A DNA stretch of 64,000 nucleotides, from assembly GCA_027257055.1 (NCBI GenBank), contig JAPVLO010001747.1, positions 62,001-126,000 of the forward strand. Direction: 5' to 3'. The notes under the pieces are model-generated. The model was given only the letters and a program-made list of their open reading frames with translations. It was not told where the DNA came from and searched no databases. Of this stretch, positions 34,050 through 45,329 are shown piece by piece (position 1 is the stretch's first letter; each line of letters starts with the position of its first letter). The position numbers and the translations under genes are program-made. Origin of the DNA: Cephalopachus bancanus (lineage: Eukaryota > Chordata > Mammalia > Primates > Tarsiidae).

Positions 34050-37000
34050 TCTCCCCCTCTCTTCCCCTCTTGCTACTGGTTTCATGGCATCCCAAAGGTC
34101 TTGATAAGATGTTTCTTCATTTTCATTAGTTTCCATATAACTTTTAATCTCTTTTGATTTCATTGTTGACCTAGAAGTTGCTTAGCATCATACTGTTTAG
34201 TGTCCTTGTCTTTGTGGGTTTTGGGGAACTTTGTTGATGTCAATATTTATTTTTATTCTACTGTGATCTGAGAAGGTGCATGGTAAAATTTCAATCTTGT
34301 GAAATTTGTTTATGTTTTATTTATGACCAATGATGAGGTCAATCTTGGAGTATGTTCCATGTGGTGATGAGTAGAATATATATTCTGTGGTTATTGAGTG
34401 GAGTGTTCTGTAGGTATCAATTAAATCCATTTGTTCAAGAGTCTCATTGAGGTTCCGGATCTCCTTGCAGATTTTTTATCTTGATGATCTGTCTAGGGTT
34501 CTGAGTGGGGTAATGAAATCCCCAGCTTTGAGAGTGTTAGAGTCAATCTCTTTTTTCAGTTTGCCTAAAACTTCTTTATGAGCATTGGTGCTCCTATGAT
34601 GGGTGCATATATATTTAGAATGGATATTTCTTGTTGATGACTTTAACCTTTCATCATTATATAGTGACCTTTTACATCTTTTTTTAAATTTTTGATAGCT
34701 TAAAAGGTATTTTTTCTGAGATTAACATTGCACATCCAGCTTTCTTCTGTGTTCCATTTCCCTGACATTTTGCTTCCCATTCTCTTACTTTTAGTCTGTG
34801 AGTGCACTTTCTAGTGAGATGAGTCTCTTGGAGACAATATATTGTTGCCTCATGCTATTTTACCCATTTTGCCATTCTATGTTTTTTCAGTGGTGCATTT
34901 AATCCAATCACATTCAGGCTAATTATTGAAATGTGAGAGTTTATCCCTGTCATGAGGTTCTTACAGAGTTGTTGTTCCTATTTATTGGTTTTTTTTTTTT
35001 TATTTGGGGGTTGATTCATATGTGTTTTCAGTATTTTTCCTGCACTCTTGTGAAGAATGTTGTTATTATTTTTTCTCTTTCTTTTGTGTTTAATACTTTA
35101 TTAAGTGTTTCTAGAAGAGCTGGACTACAGGCAGCATAATTTCTTAGCGATTGAATGTCTGGGAAATATTTTAATTCTCCCTCACTGATGAAGCTTAGTT
35201 TAGTTGGGTGGGTTATTCTTGGTTGAAGATGATTATCTTTGAAAACGTTGAAGATTGGGCTCCAAACCCTCCTAACCTGAAGTGTTTCTATAGATAAATC
35301 TACTGCTATTCGAATTGGTCTTCCCTGGTAGGTAGTCTGATCTTTATCTCTTGCTCTTTAGGATTTTTTCTTTTATACCTACTCTGTTTAGGCAAATTAT
35401 TATGTGTCTAGGAGTTGGTCTTCTCATTTGTTGTCTTACAGGAGTTCTCTGAATCTCTTGAGCTTGAATTTTTGCATCACTGATGAGATGAGGGAAGTTT
35501 TCATGGAATGTTTGCTCCACGGTGGTCTCTGTCTCTCTTTCTGCCTCAGGAAGTCCAATTACTCTTTGGTTCAGCCTCTTGAAGTCACTCATCTCTTGAA
35601 TGCTTTATTCTGACTTTTTAAGCTTCTTTTCTATGTTTTTGACAGCTTGGGTTAGTTCTATATTTTGGTCCTGAAGCTCTAAGATTTTCTCTTCTGCTTG
35701 GCTAATTCTGCTTTCCATGCTTATAAGTTTGTCATTTATTTCATTCACAGTATTCTTTACTGTTGTTACCTCAGTTATTCGTCCCATCTTATTTTCCTCT
35801 TGTCTCTCCTCAATTATTTTTAATCTCTCTATTAATGTTTTGATATCTGTGTTTTTAGTTTGAGACCAGTCATTCTGGGGGTTCTTCATTGTTTGTGTTC
35901 CAAAATCTGTTTTCTCAGTGTCTGACCTTCCAGGGGTCTTTGAGTGACCCACATTCTTCTTTTGGCTTTTCTTTATTTGTGTAGATTCTCCTCCCTGCAC
36001 CCTCCCCCACTTTTCCCCCACCTCTTCTTATGTCTCTTTTTCAGGGATGGTGTGGTTGCTTTTACTCCTTTTTGCTCATTCACCTATTGTTCCCTATGTG
36101 GATCCTCTGTCTCAGTTCACTTATGAGGCTGGAATGTGGGTTTGAGGCTGTCCTTTTTCAATTTTGAAATTAGTTGAGGTCGGAGCTGTGATTCAGTATC
36201 TATCTGCAAATCATGGTATCCACCAACAGGTGTATGAGCACCCTGGAACCCACTTCCCATGGCCTTACAATCTGTCCATGCAGTAGGGGTTTAGATTTTC
36301 TCCCTGGAACAAAATGAGGTAAGAAAAAGGAGAACAATGGAAGAAGGAATGGGGGGTCAAGAGAAAGGTGAAGTGAGAGAAGAGTAAGGGGGGAAACAGA
36401 CAGACATACCAGCTAACAAATGAAAAGAGATACAAAGTCAGAAAAGAGGGAAAAAACCCTAGGGTATACAGGTAATCACACAATCCAACAAAATCCTATC
36501 TATTAATGTACTCTTCCCCTACACAAACAGGGAGTCAAAAAAAAAAAAAGAAATAAGAAAGAAAAGAAAAAAGTCAATAAAATAGCAAAAGGAAAGCAAG
36601 TTTGAAAACATTATCAAAACCACAATGAAAGAGAAAAAAACTCTAAAGCAAAAAGCAAACTCATGTGAGCAAAACAAACAGTCAAAACATAAAAAATAAA
36701 AACAAGGAATCAGACTGGCTCTGAGGTCCTTCCTGTATGTCCAACGTCCCTTCAGCTCTGATCTCTAGCCCACTCCCTCTGTTCTCATCGTAGGCAGATA
36801 AGGTTACTCATAGCTAGGGTCAGATGTCACAGGTCTACTTTGGGAGGGAGTGGAGTCAGATCTGGGTTCACTGGGGTTGCAGATGGTCAGGTTTGCCACA
36901 CAGATCTGAGTTGTCTGTGTCTGATTCAGCCTGAGGAAAGGACTTCTGTCTCTCCCAGTTTGATGAGATTACCTTAGGGTACAAGTTGGAGGCTGCACAG

Positions 37001-37455
37001 AGCTAGGTGGGGCAATGCAAATCTCTGCCCAGTCCTGGGTCAAAGACAATGGCTGTGGTGGGTGGCTCCTCATCAGGCATGGATTCCTCTCTGACTTTCT
37101 GATCTTCTGTCTCCAATGATCAGATCATGGATTTCAGCTGATCCTTTATGACAGGTGATGGTGTGGGCCAGGTACCAGGTGATGAGAATCAGCTAGATTC
37201 AGCAGCTTTTCTCAGGCACATTCCTGCAAGCAGCAGATGGTCCTGCATGCAAACTTGCTGGCCATGCTACAAACTCAGGGTGGTGGGGGCTTGAAGTTGC
37301 CCTCAGAGGGGGGACCCGGGTGCATGCACCCGAGTATCCCCTCAGAGGGACTTTCACGCTCCCACCAGTGCCCACCCACTCACTCAGAGAGTATTTATAA
37401 ACACTAGCCTCCACAGACACTTACAGTCTGAACTGTCAGTTGCCATCTTAAGCTC
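34050..37455 (-). mobile_element. L1, 5' half with ORF1 and the start of ORF2
   Basis: The minus-strand 5' end lies near 37455 with the same gccatctt motif. A 5' UTR (about 36000-37455) is followed by ORF1. The ORF1 part 35605-36021 is open for 138 codons and shows KSQKKNVGHSKTPGR, then a coiled-coil stretch (ISQAEEKILELQDQNIELTQ). The RNA-binding part, 35344-35592, lies in another frame. ORF2 endonuclease remains lie at 34080-34960. The rest of ORF2 and the 3' end are missing, cut at the 5' end of the L1 at 28372-34048. Confidence 0.85.
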
Positions 37456-37764
37456 CATCCAAGGGGATAGTTTTGAATTAAAGACTATTGTTTCAGGTGT
37501 GCCCTTTAGATATTCATGGGCTATATTGTTATAGACGTAACATTTAACAATAATGTTTAAATTTGATAACACTAACATGGAAATAGATCAAGGTCATATT
37601 CAGAAATCCAATAAGATGATTGTGTGGAGCCAGGTGCCAGGATCCATTTGTTGTGGGGTCACTGTGGAGAGGAACCCGGGGAATTTTCCAGGAGCCCAAG
37701 CACTTGTAGCAAGAAACAAACCTCTAGCCTTCAGGAAGAGCCACCTTGTCCTCTGTTCCATGTT
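37456..37764. other. spacer between L1 and the inverted repeat
   Basis: The first part (37456-37620) is AT-rich and unassigned. From about 37620 the sequence takes on the character of V-lambda spacer. Confidence 0.4.
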
Positions 37765-37870
37765 GCCTAGGTGACTTTGGCAGAGGGTTCTTTGCCACCC
37801 TCTGGTGGTCCTCAAAAGTGGCTGCCATAGGCTCAAGGGCATCCTTGATCCAGGAGTAGACTCAGAATCT
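37765..37870 (+). repeat. inverted repeat, left arm
   Basis: About 106 bp that pairs with 38147-38253 in inverse orientation, roughly 80-85% alike by eye. The best block holds cctctggtggtcctc and tccttgatccaggagtag. The loop is about 276 bp. Confidence 0.85.
37795..37808 (-). promoter_or_regulatory. CTCF-like motif in the left arm
   Basis: Minus strand CCACCAGAGGGTGG. It matches the CTCF core pattern CCASYAGRKGGCRS except for T in place of C at position 12. Confidence 0.45.
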
Positions 37871-38146
37871 ATATTCTATATTGGTAATCAAAACCCTTGC
37901 TGACCCTGTACCCACAGCCAGCACCATTAACAGCCAGTCCCTGATTGCAGTGGTCACCGGTTCTAAACCCTGCTTCCAATTCCATACCCAACATCCCAAA
38001 GACAGGTGCAGGGAGGAGTAAGGTGGGCCCTGTCTGCTTTCCCACGAGTGGACATGTTTATACCCATATGGACAAATAAGTTGCACGTGACTGGTCTTGA
38101 GGCAGGGAGGGTCCACATGTATCAGGGAATCAGGGACCTGAGCAAG

Positions 38147-38253
38147 AGATTCTGAACCTACTCCTGGATCAAGGAGGCTCCTGAGCCTCTAGCAGCCACT
38201 TATGAGGACCACCAGAGGGTGTCAAATAATCCCCTGCCAAAATCACCTGGGCC
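38147..38253 (-). repeat. inverted repeat, right arm
   Basis: Inverse partner of 37765-37870. Just beyond it (38250-38295) the sequence is the reverse complement of V-spacer found at 42565-42610 (catgtcagcatctccctaaa). The right arm therefore belongs to a V unit turned round relative to its neighbours, and the break lies in the loop. Confidence 0.85.
38209..38222 (+). promoter_or_regulatory. CTCF-like motif in the right arm
   Basis: Plus strand CCACCAGAGGGTGT, the mirror partner of the motif at 37795-37808. The pair is divergent. Confidence 0.45.
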
Positions 38254-38775
38254 TCAGAATGGGGCTGGACTTTAGGGAGATGCTGACATGCAGAATGGGT
38301 CAGTGACCAGGCCTAAGGCCTGGGAGGAAAGATGTTCTCTTTTTACTGCATCGTCCTTGACAATGATACACAAATTCCTCTACTCGATGTCTCTGACATC
38401 AGGCTATAGTACAATGCCCCTATTTCTACAGTACAGTACAGGAATCTGGACTGGGCCATCTGAATTAAAAGCTGTGATTTGTGGAAGGACCTTGCACCTG
38501 TGGATGCCTTGTACCATCATGTATAGAATAAGGTCATGATGCATTACAGACTGACCTCTGAGCTCTGCATGATGAGGTGAGGCCAACCCAGAAGCAAGGC
38601 TGGGATACAGTCTAAGGTTGAGGTGTGAGCCCAGACCAGAGGACCAGCAGGTGAAGAAAGGCCCATGGGCAGAGGATGGGTCTGCTGATCTCCCCTTCCA
38701 TTCCTGTGTCCCTTGTGGCTGAACCCTTCTCTGGAAACCACAAAGCCCCTCTAGCACAGTCCATGACTTTGGCTG

Positions 38776-38820
38776 GTCTGCATCCCAGGCAGTTCTATCC
38801 ACCCAAGGGATAAGAGAGGC
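38776..38820 (+). promoter_or_regulatory. decayed V-lambda promoter
   Basis: gtctgcat at 38776-38783 sits where the octamer ATTTGCAT is expected, about 95 bp before the leader, with two changes. It is followed by gggataagagaggcatgg near 38808, the plus-strand match of the ggaataagagaggcctgg block in the promoter of the intact gene. Confidence 0.6.
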
Positions 38821-38877
38821 ATGGGCAGTACCTGTCCAGTCTGCACCTTGGGAAACAGCATCAGGGGTACCTCCACC

Positions 38878-39501
38878 ATAGCCTGGACCCCTTGGCTTCT
38901 CAGCCTCTTCACTCAGTGCACACTGCCCCTAGGTCCCACCAATTCACCCAGCCCCAGGGTTCAGGGACAAGCTTGGTTCTAATTATTAGCTCAGCAAGAT
39001 CTTACATGTGGTGAGAAAGATGCTCATGAACTTCCTCCAGGAGGAGGGACGCTGGTGTTGAAATCCCCACAAGGTGCCCCTGTGGTCAGGGAAGCCCTGA
39101 GACCCTTTCATTTCCTAATCGGTTCCAGACCAGAAAGGTGCAAAGGAATCTTTGGAATTAGACCCTCAATTTCAAGCCTTTCTCTATCATTTTTTATCCT
39201 TGCAGGTTTCAGGTCCTCCAATGAGTTGATTCAGTCACCCTCAGTGTCAGTGTCCCCTGGACCATCAGCAAGAATCACCTGCAGGAGAAACAACATTGGA
39301 AATAAATATTCTCACTGGTACCAGCAAAGGCCAGGCCAGGCGCCTGTAATAGTCATCTATGAGGATAGCAACCAGTCCTCAGGGATTCCTGTGTGATTCT
39401 CCGGCTCCAATTCAGGCAACATGGCCACCCTGACAATCAGTGGGTGCCAGGCTCGGAAGAAAGTTGACTATTACTGTCAGGTGTGGGACAGCAGCAAGGC
39501 T
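38878..39501 (+). pseudogene. IGLV3 group pseudogene (IGLV3-21-like), inverted orientation
   Basis: The only plus-strand V-lambda here. The leader exon (38878-38923) is recognisable as AWTPWLLSLFTQCT, but its ATG has become ATA and the donor GT is gone. The V exon (39206-39501) has a good acceptor and a nearly open frame: [50 protein letters not shown], a single TGA stop where Arg (CGA) of the ERF motif is expected, [15 protein letters not shown] and [18 protein letters not shown] and NNIG are marks of human IGLV3-21. The intron is 282 bp, longer than the 135 bp of the intact gene. The stop looks like a CpG transition. Confidence 0.92.
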
Positions 39502-39540
39502 TACAGTGACACAAACAGATGGGGAAGTGAGACACAAACC
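39502..39540 (+). promoter_or_regulatory. V-lambda RSS (23-bp spacer)
   Basis: Heptamer TACAGTG (39502-39508; the first base differs from consensus, which usually cripples RAG cutting), a 23-bp spacer and nonamer ACACAAACC (39532-39540). Confidence 0.8.
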
Positions 39541-42500
39541 CCTTTCCTGTTTGTGTCTCGCTTTTCCTCTAGCCCCAGTCTGACTGTGGACTAGGCCTTG
39601 AGCAGGGCTGACCCAATTCCCATGAATCACAGATCCCTAGAAACCCTTCCACGTAGCCCTCCAGGCAAGCTCTTCAGAGGTTAGGTGTGATACAAATATT
39701 GCCCTGCAGGACAAGAATTATTAGGGGGGTTTGGGCTGTTGTGTGAGTTAGAGAATGAAGGCCTGAGAGGAGGGACTGACAGAGGCAACGTCTGCTCATT
39801 GTTGTGTCCTTGGATATTAATATGGTGGTGATGGAACCCTTTCTTAGGCCAATTATTGAACTTGTCCTCACACTGCCAAGCTCTACTGGGGTTCTGAATC
39901 TCAGGCACTGTGGCAGCCTGTGAATCTGAACTGAGCAAACAGTGGAGTGGACACTGTGAAATCTGCCCAGATCCCTCTTCTGAACTCACTTACCCACAGT
40001 CCAGGTGAGAATCCCTGGTACCTCAGCACTGTGCCCTCATTGGGAAGTGCTGCTGGTTGCAGAAATTCCTCTAGCTAATGCCCATTCTCCAAGATATTTG
40101 GTGCAAACACTTCCTGAGACCAAGATTCCAAAGTCCTGGACAATTTAATGACCTTAATGTCCTCACAGCTCCAGAGCTTCTTTTGTGTATACTGAGGCCT
40201 CAAGTGCACCCACATTGCAAGTCAATGTCTCCTGCCCAGTGGTGCCTCCCTCCTGTCCTTCCATATCTTCTGTGCATGCAATTACTCCCTTGGAGTCTTC
40301 TTCCAACTACGACGGCCACTGTTTCCACCATGGGCCATCAGGGACCTGAGGGGCCACTATTTACCTGAAAACTCTGATTTCTTTCCTGGATTCCCGGTGT
40401 GAACATCCAACTGCCCAGCTGGATCTGACCACTCCTTGCATTTCTATATAATGAAAGGGAACTTAACATACTGGGTGCACTTGGTCCTTAAGGAGAGTTG
40501 GAGAGTCAGATCTACCTGCAGGAACACAGAGGGGTAAGTGGAGCAGCCTCAAATGACTCGGTAAGCACAAATGCAGTCACAGCATGAGCCACAGACCGAT
40601 GCTGCCCACTCTACAAATCCGGCACAGAATCATTCTACTCTCCAACCCTAACTCATGAGGTGAGTTACATAACTCACAACTGAGCATGTCAAAGTCATCA
40701 AATAAAAACCACCGCAGTCCATCCTTGTCAACAGGAAACACATGAACATCTCCATTGATCACACAAAAACAAAATATAAAATCTCTAAAAAGTAATAATA
40801 GCCAAGAAAAACTGTAAAATATAAAGAATTCTATATTGATTATATGTGAAAGTAATACTATATTTGGAATACTGTGTTAAATAAAACATTGTTTAAGCTC
40901 TCTTACAGGTCATATCTCTTTATTTTTAATGTGGTGTCTAGACGCTAGGATTCAAATGAGATGCACATCATGCTGTCATTGGGCAGAGCTGGTTGGATCC
41001 CTCAGGTGACAGTCACCTAGTTCAGGAAGCCCAGTCTCCTCACACAGAATGTGAATGTGAACCCAAGGAGAAGTGCTGTGCAAGAGAGATAAGAACATGA
41101 ATGTGGATCAGTTACGTGTGCAGGTGACTGAGATTTTGGGCCTTGCTCTGCTCCATTCTAGATGACCACATCCATCTCCCTGTGTTTCAGTGCTGAGCCT
41201 GCCTGGGCTCACAACTAGGACATCTGGCAGTTTTGTCCCTTGGTCACTTTGTGTCCCATGTTGTCTTGTATCTGCCAGGGCACAGATCATTCCAGCAATT
41301 GTTTTCCCAAAGGAAAATTATTCTGTACTACAAATGATATGGACTTGTTCCAAAACCCCATGGGTCTATATTGGGAATCAACCATGGGGTTTGCCATAAA
41401 CATGCCATAAACATGAGGTTTCCCCTCTCATCATCAAATCATCTAATATCTTAGAATATACTGGATTCTCTCGCACTCCTGCTTACACCTCCTTCAGAGC
41501 CTGCCTGTTCTGGATCCCAGAATCACTGGGTGATGTTCGTGGCTCTGATATATGGGTTGGAGCCACATTCACAAGTGTAAAAAGTGCTTCTTCTAGAAAG
41601 CAATGGACATTCATGGACTTCGTGCTCCTTTCTTCTTGGTGGGAACTGTAGAGCATAATAATATGCTATTTATTTCTGGGAGGTGTTCCACTTGCTCTAA
41701 ACAATGAAACCCTAAACATTGCAGCTAATATGGGGGACGAGTCTTCTATGGTTTAGGTCCCACTCTCAGGAGTGCATGGGTCTCACCAAAGCTTCCAACA
41801 GACCTGCCCCTTGGTGCACATCTGATCCAACTACCATGACACAGTAAGCCCTGGGGTGTTCTGGTGTTCAGATGGCCCAAGCCCCCTGACTGTAATCATG
41901 ACAGGGATTGGAGATTTAGAGATGCTGGAAGGATAAAATGTGAATGTATACTGCTGTGCATCGCACCTGCATGCACACTGTTTTTAATCCAGTTTTCTGA
42001 GAGAAATAGAGAACTCAGTTTCTGCATCAATACTTCCTTCTGTGTACCTAAAGTCATATTCTTCTGTTCTACAAGTTTTGTCTAGTAAAGACATTGAAAA
42101 TGGAATCACTGCCTGGCTGGATCTATGGAATTTACCTCCTCCTTCAAGGATCTTTTCAACCATTGCAGAGAACAGTCAAATAAACTCAAAGGATGGGTCC
42201 AGAAGTAATCCCAAGTCTTGCCAGAGAGGAGGGAGCTGTCTCAGATGGTGCAGTCCTGATGGAATCCCACTTCTTTTTGGGAAGAACCAGTCTAGAGAAG
42301 GGCTTAAGATATGTGTCTCCTCTTGCTTCTGGATGAGGTATCTCCCAATCCTGTGTAGGGAGAGGTCATAAGTGTGACGACCTGAAGGACAGTGGCTACC
42401 TGAAGGAGGTCTGTGATTCACACTAGTACTGTCCATTGTGATATTTAATAAATGCAGAATTGTAAGAGCCTTGATGATGTGTAGTGAAATGAAGTGAGGG

Positions 42501-42549
42501 GCAATTTCTGAGGAATAAATTAGGTTCTTTGATAGCTGCTGAGCACATA
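39541..42549. other. V-lambda spacer
   Basis: Moderate GC with no L1 or Alu. No gene was recognised; open stretches such as 39681-39989 and 40078-40368 have no family features. The first 100 bp resemble the 3' flanks of the other IGLV3 genes here. Confidence 0.5.
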
Positions 42550-43760
42550 CAGGGGCCTCTACAATGGTGCTTCATGTCAGCATCTCCCTAAAGCCCAGCC
42601 CCACCATTTACACTCTAGGGTTCTTCAGGGCAGGGACAGGTGAGGCCAGATCGGTACAGCCCTGCACCCGACCCCTTTCTAATTCACCTGGAGCTGAAGA
42701 ATCTCCAGAGAATGGGCACTGGATCCACCTTCCACACTGTTCCCACCATGCAATCTTGTAAGGTTATAATGTTGCCCATGACCTCTGGTCTTGTGTCAGC
42801 TATCTGGGTCTGGAGTCCCATAGGGACTGTCCAGCACTGTTTCCTGTTAAATTCTACAGTTTTGTGACCAGGAAGCACAGAACCTAGAAAGTGCACTTGA
42901 CAGAGAAGGAAAGGGTCCAAGAGAAGGGATGACAATTCCAATATCACTAGGAGAGAAAGAAAGAAAAGGGGGGCCAGGAATGTTGGTGACTTACAATAAA
43001 AACCTCCTCAGGATGCACTGGGGCCATCCTGGGCTAGGGAAAGGCCTATGGGAAAATCCTCAGCCCAAATACTTGTGGCACTGATGGAGGAAACACCCTC
43101 CCATGGGCTCATCCAGCTGCTGTCGGGATGCTGTTGCACTCAACATGTGACAGGTTAGGGCCTGGAAAGTTGGCCAACTCCCTGCCCCATGTGGGGCAGA
43201 TCACAAACCCTGAGGATGAAAAGTCATAGATGAGAAGGAACTACCCAGTTTTTCACAATCTTTTGCTTTGGAATGATTCTTCAACTATCATCTAGGCTTT
43301 ACAGATGTGGAGTATCAAATGTCATTTACTGAAAGATTATGGTCCAATACCATGATATGAACATTGTATGTATAAAAATCGAATTACAATTTGCTAATGC
43401 TAACTTGGCATTGAATGACTATTTCCCCAGTGTTCTCCCCTTCCCTGCAAATAATGCAGCTCTCAAGCCAGTAGGAGGGGCCCAGAGGGAGTCTCAGGTT
43501 TTTTTTTTAATTTTTAGTTTTAATCTGTGGGATTCAATTCAGGTTTAGGTATATAAATCTTCATTATGCAGGTAGGTTTTTATTTCTAAGAAATTCTACA
43601 CTTCACATTTAAATTTATCCAAGTCATGTAAGAGTAGTTTAAATCATACATATTTGAGAGATACAGTCTAAGGCACAACTTTATTCACTGTTTTGAAGAG
43701 AGATTTTCTTAAGGAGTGACATGCACAGGCTCAGCGTAGCCTCAGATGACCCATGGCCCT
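42550..43760 (+). repeat. V-spacer duplication copy 1
   Basis: Collinear, at rough identity, with 47960-49470. Landmarks: a ggggcagggacaggtgag-type block (42630) and a block with gaaaactctcaggga/gaatctccagaga. After these come aggaagcacagaacctagaa (42865), ctgttgcactcaacatgtga (43131) and cttaaggagtgacatgcac (43710). It contains a short antisense L1 end at 43500-43580. Confidence 0.65.
43500..43580 (-). mobile_element. L1 3' end scrap, antisense
   Basis: T-rich tail, then gggattcaattcaggtttagg and tatataaatcttcattatgc, which are the terminal 3' UTR of the local L1 family on the minus strand. Confidence 0.7.
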
Positions 43761-44445
43761 ACACAGGGACTGTTTCTCCTTCTTCGATGGTTCTGTGTTG
43801 GCCTAAAAAGTGTTATTGTGGAACCTAAAAATTAAAAAATGCAAATTTACTCTTGAATGATAAACTGGAGCTGGTGTTTTTGCTGAACAGAGTATAATCC
43901 TGCTAGCTTTGGGATGCTCATGACACATCTTTCTCTTGCACAAGATCCATGTGACATCTGTCTCTGGTCACCCTCAAGAGACACCTAGGCACATCTTTCT
44001 TACCTGTAGGAAGACAACTCCTGTAGGAAGACACCCAGAGCTGGTCTGGCCAGATTAGCACGTCTCATCCTGCAGACAACATTCCAATTCTTCATCTTCT
44101 CTCAAAGTCAAGTTCTGAGGGGCAGAAGATCAAAGAACAGGTCCTACTCCTGTCACACTCTGTGTTAAAAGGGAAGAAGAAGACTGTCTATCACTGCTGC
44201 AGGAACCAAGCTGTCATTTCTACCCCCACAAACCTGTGCCCTGGCCCTGCAGGAAACTGGATTAAAGTTACAAGATATTTGGATCTAAATGAATGTATTG
44301 ATTTGTGAAAACTAAGACTGAAATGAGAACCTGGCATATTTCTCCTGTTGCTGTGGTTATAGGAGAAACCATCTGAGTGAGTTGAGACCAAAGTCACAGT
44401 CATTGCTCAGAAAGTGTAAGAGTGAGAGCCAGAATGGGGTGGGGA
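43761..44445. other. V-lambda spacer
   Basis: No gene or repeat recognised. Confidence 0.4.
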
Positions 44446-44454
44446 GGTTCTTGT
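44446..44454 (-). promoter_or_regulatory. decayed V-lambda RSS (nonamer)
   Basis: Minus-strand nonamer ACAAGAACC. A few bases of spacer are missing compared with the other IGLV3 RSSs, and no good heptamer is left at either 22-24 bp. Confidence 0.6.
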
Positions 44455-44474
44455 CCCACTTCACCATCTGTGTC

Positions 44475-45220
44475 AGCATGAGTCATTGAAAGCTGTTCCC
44501 AATGCCATACAAGGTGACACAGTAGTAGCCTTATCCACAGCCTGGGACCCATGATGATCATGGTGGCCAGAGAATCGCTCAGGGATCCCTGAGGGCTGGT
44601 TGCTATCCTTATGGATAATAAATACAGGGATATGGCCAGGCTTCTGCTGGTACCAGTTGGCATATTCACCCCCCAAGTTATCTCCAGAGCAGGTGATCCT
44701 GGCCATCTGACACCACAGATGGTTGAGTCACCATGTAGGAGGTCACAAAGCCTGCAAGGACAGCAAAAGAGAGGTGGGGGATTAGTCACTTCCACCAGGA
44801 GATCCCTTGCCTTCATGTTGTGAGCAGAACCTGACCCCCTTCATGACTGGGAAGAGCTCCGTGGATCCCTTAGGAATACAAGTCCTTCCTTCCATCAACC
44901 TCAGCCCCAGTTGCTCACGGGTTTGGCTGGTTATTGGATCTTTAAACAAATGTGAACAAAGCCCCCTTTCTTTTAGCAGGTACAACCCCTCAGCCTCCAA
45001 AATTTCAGTAAGCACCATGTGGGAGTTGCGATTCAGCCCCAGCAACCCCTCATCCTACAGCAGATTCATGAGCATTCTGGTCACCACAGGCAGGCCCTGC
45101 TGAGCTCAGAGTCAGTACCAGGCTAGTCTCTAAGCCCTGGGACTGGGAAGGTAGGAGGGACTCTGGGACCATACTTGTACAGTGAGCCAGGAGGCTGAGG
45201 AGGAGTGGGGTATAGGACAT
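44475..45220 (-). pseudogene. IGLV3 group pseudogene with deletions in frameworks 1 and 3
   Basis: The leader exon (about 45175-45220) starts with ATG: MSYTPLLLSLLAHCT, with a doubtful donor. The V exon runs from 44751 down to about 44475. It opens [11 protein letters not shown], then loses about 25 bp of framework 1 out of frame. It resumes in another frame with [44 protein letters not shown], then loses about 20 bp of framework 3; the [10 protein letters not shown] part survives only as QAVDKATTV in a shifted frame. The intron of about 423 bp is three times the usual length. The frame 44473-44706 alone would begin in framework 1 at a Met with no leader, so it is not a gene. Confidence 0.9.
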
Positions 45221-45312
45221 GGTGGAGGTGCCCTCAATGCTTCTTCCTGAGAACCAGGCTAGGCAGACCACCCTAGGCTTGTCTTATTCCCTGGACTGAG
45301 AGACCTGCCTAG

Positions 45313-45320
45313 GATTGCAT
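45313..45320 (-). promoter_or_regulatory. decayed octamer
   Basis: GATTGCAT as printed, two changes from ATTTGCAT, about 95 bp upstream of the leader ATG at 45220. A ggaataagacaagcctagg block, matching the promoter block of the intact gene, lies between. Confidence 0.4.
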
Positions 45321-45329
45321 ATCAGTCTG

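Noticed and set aside
44473..44706. Open frame that reads as a V-lambda domain starting at a Met
   Set aside because: The Met is inside framework 1. The true exon start and leader lie in another frame, so this is part of the broken V, not a separate gene.
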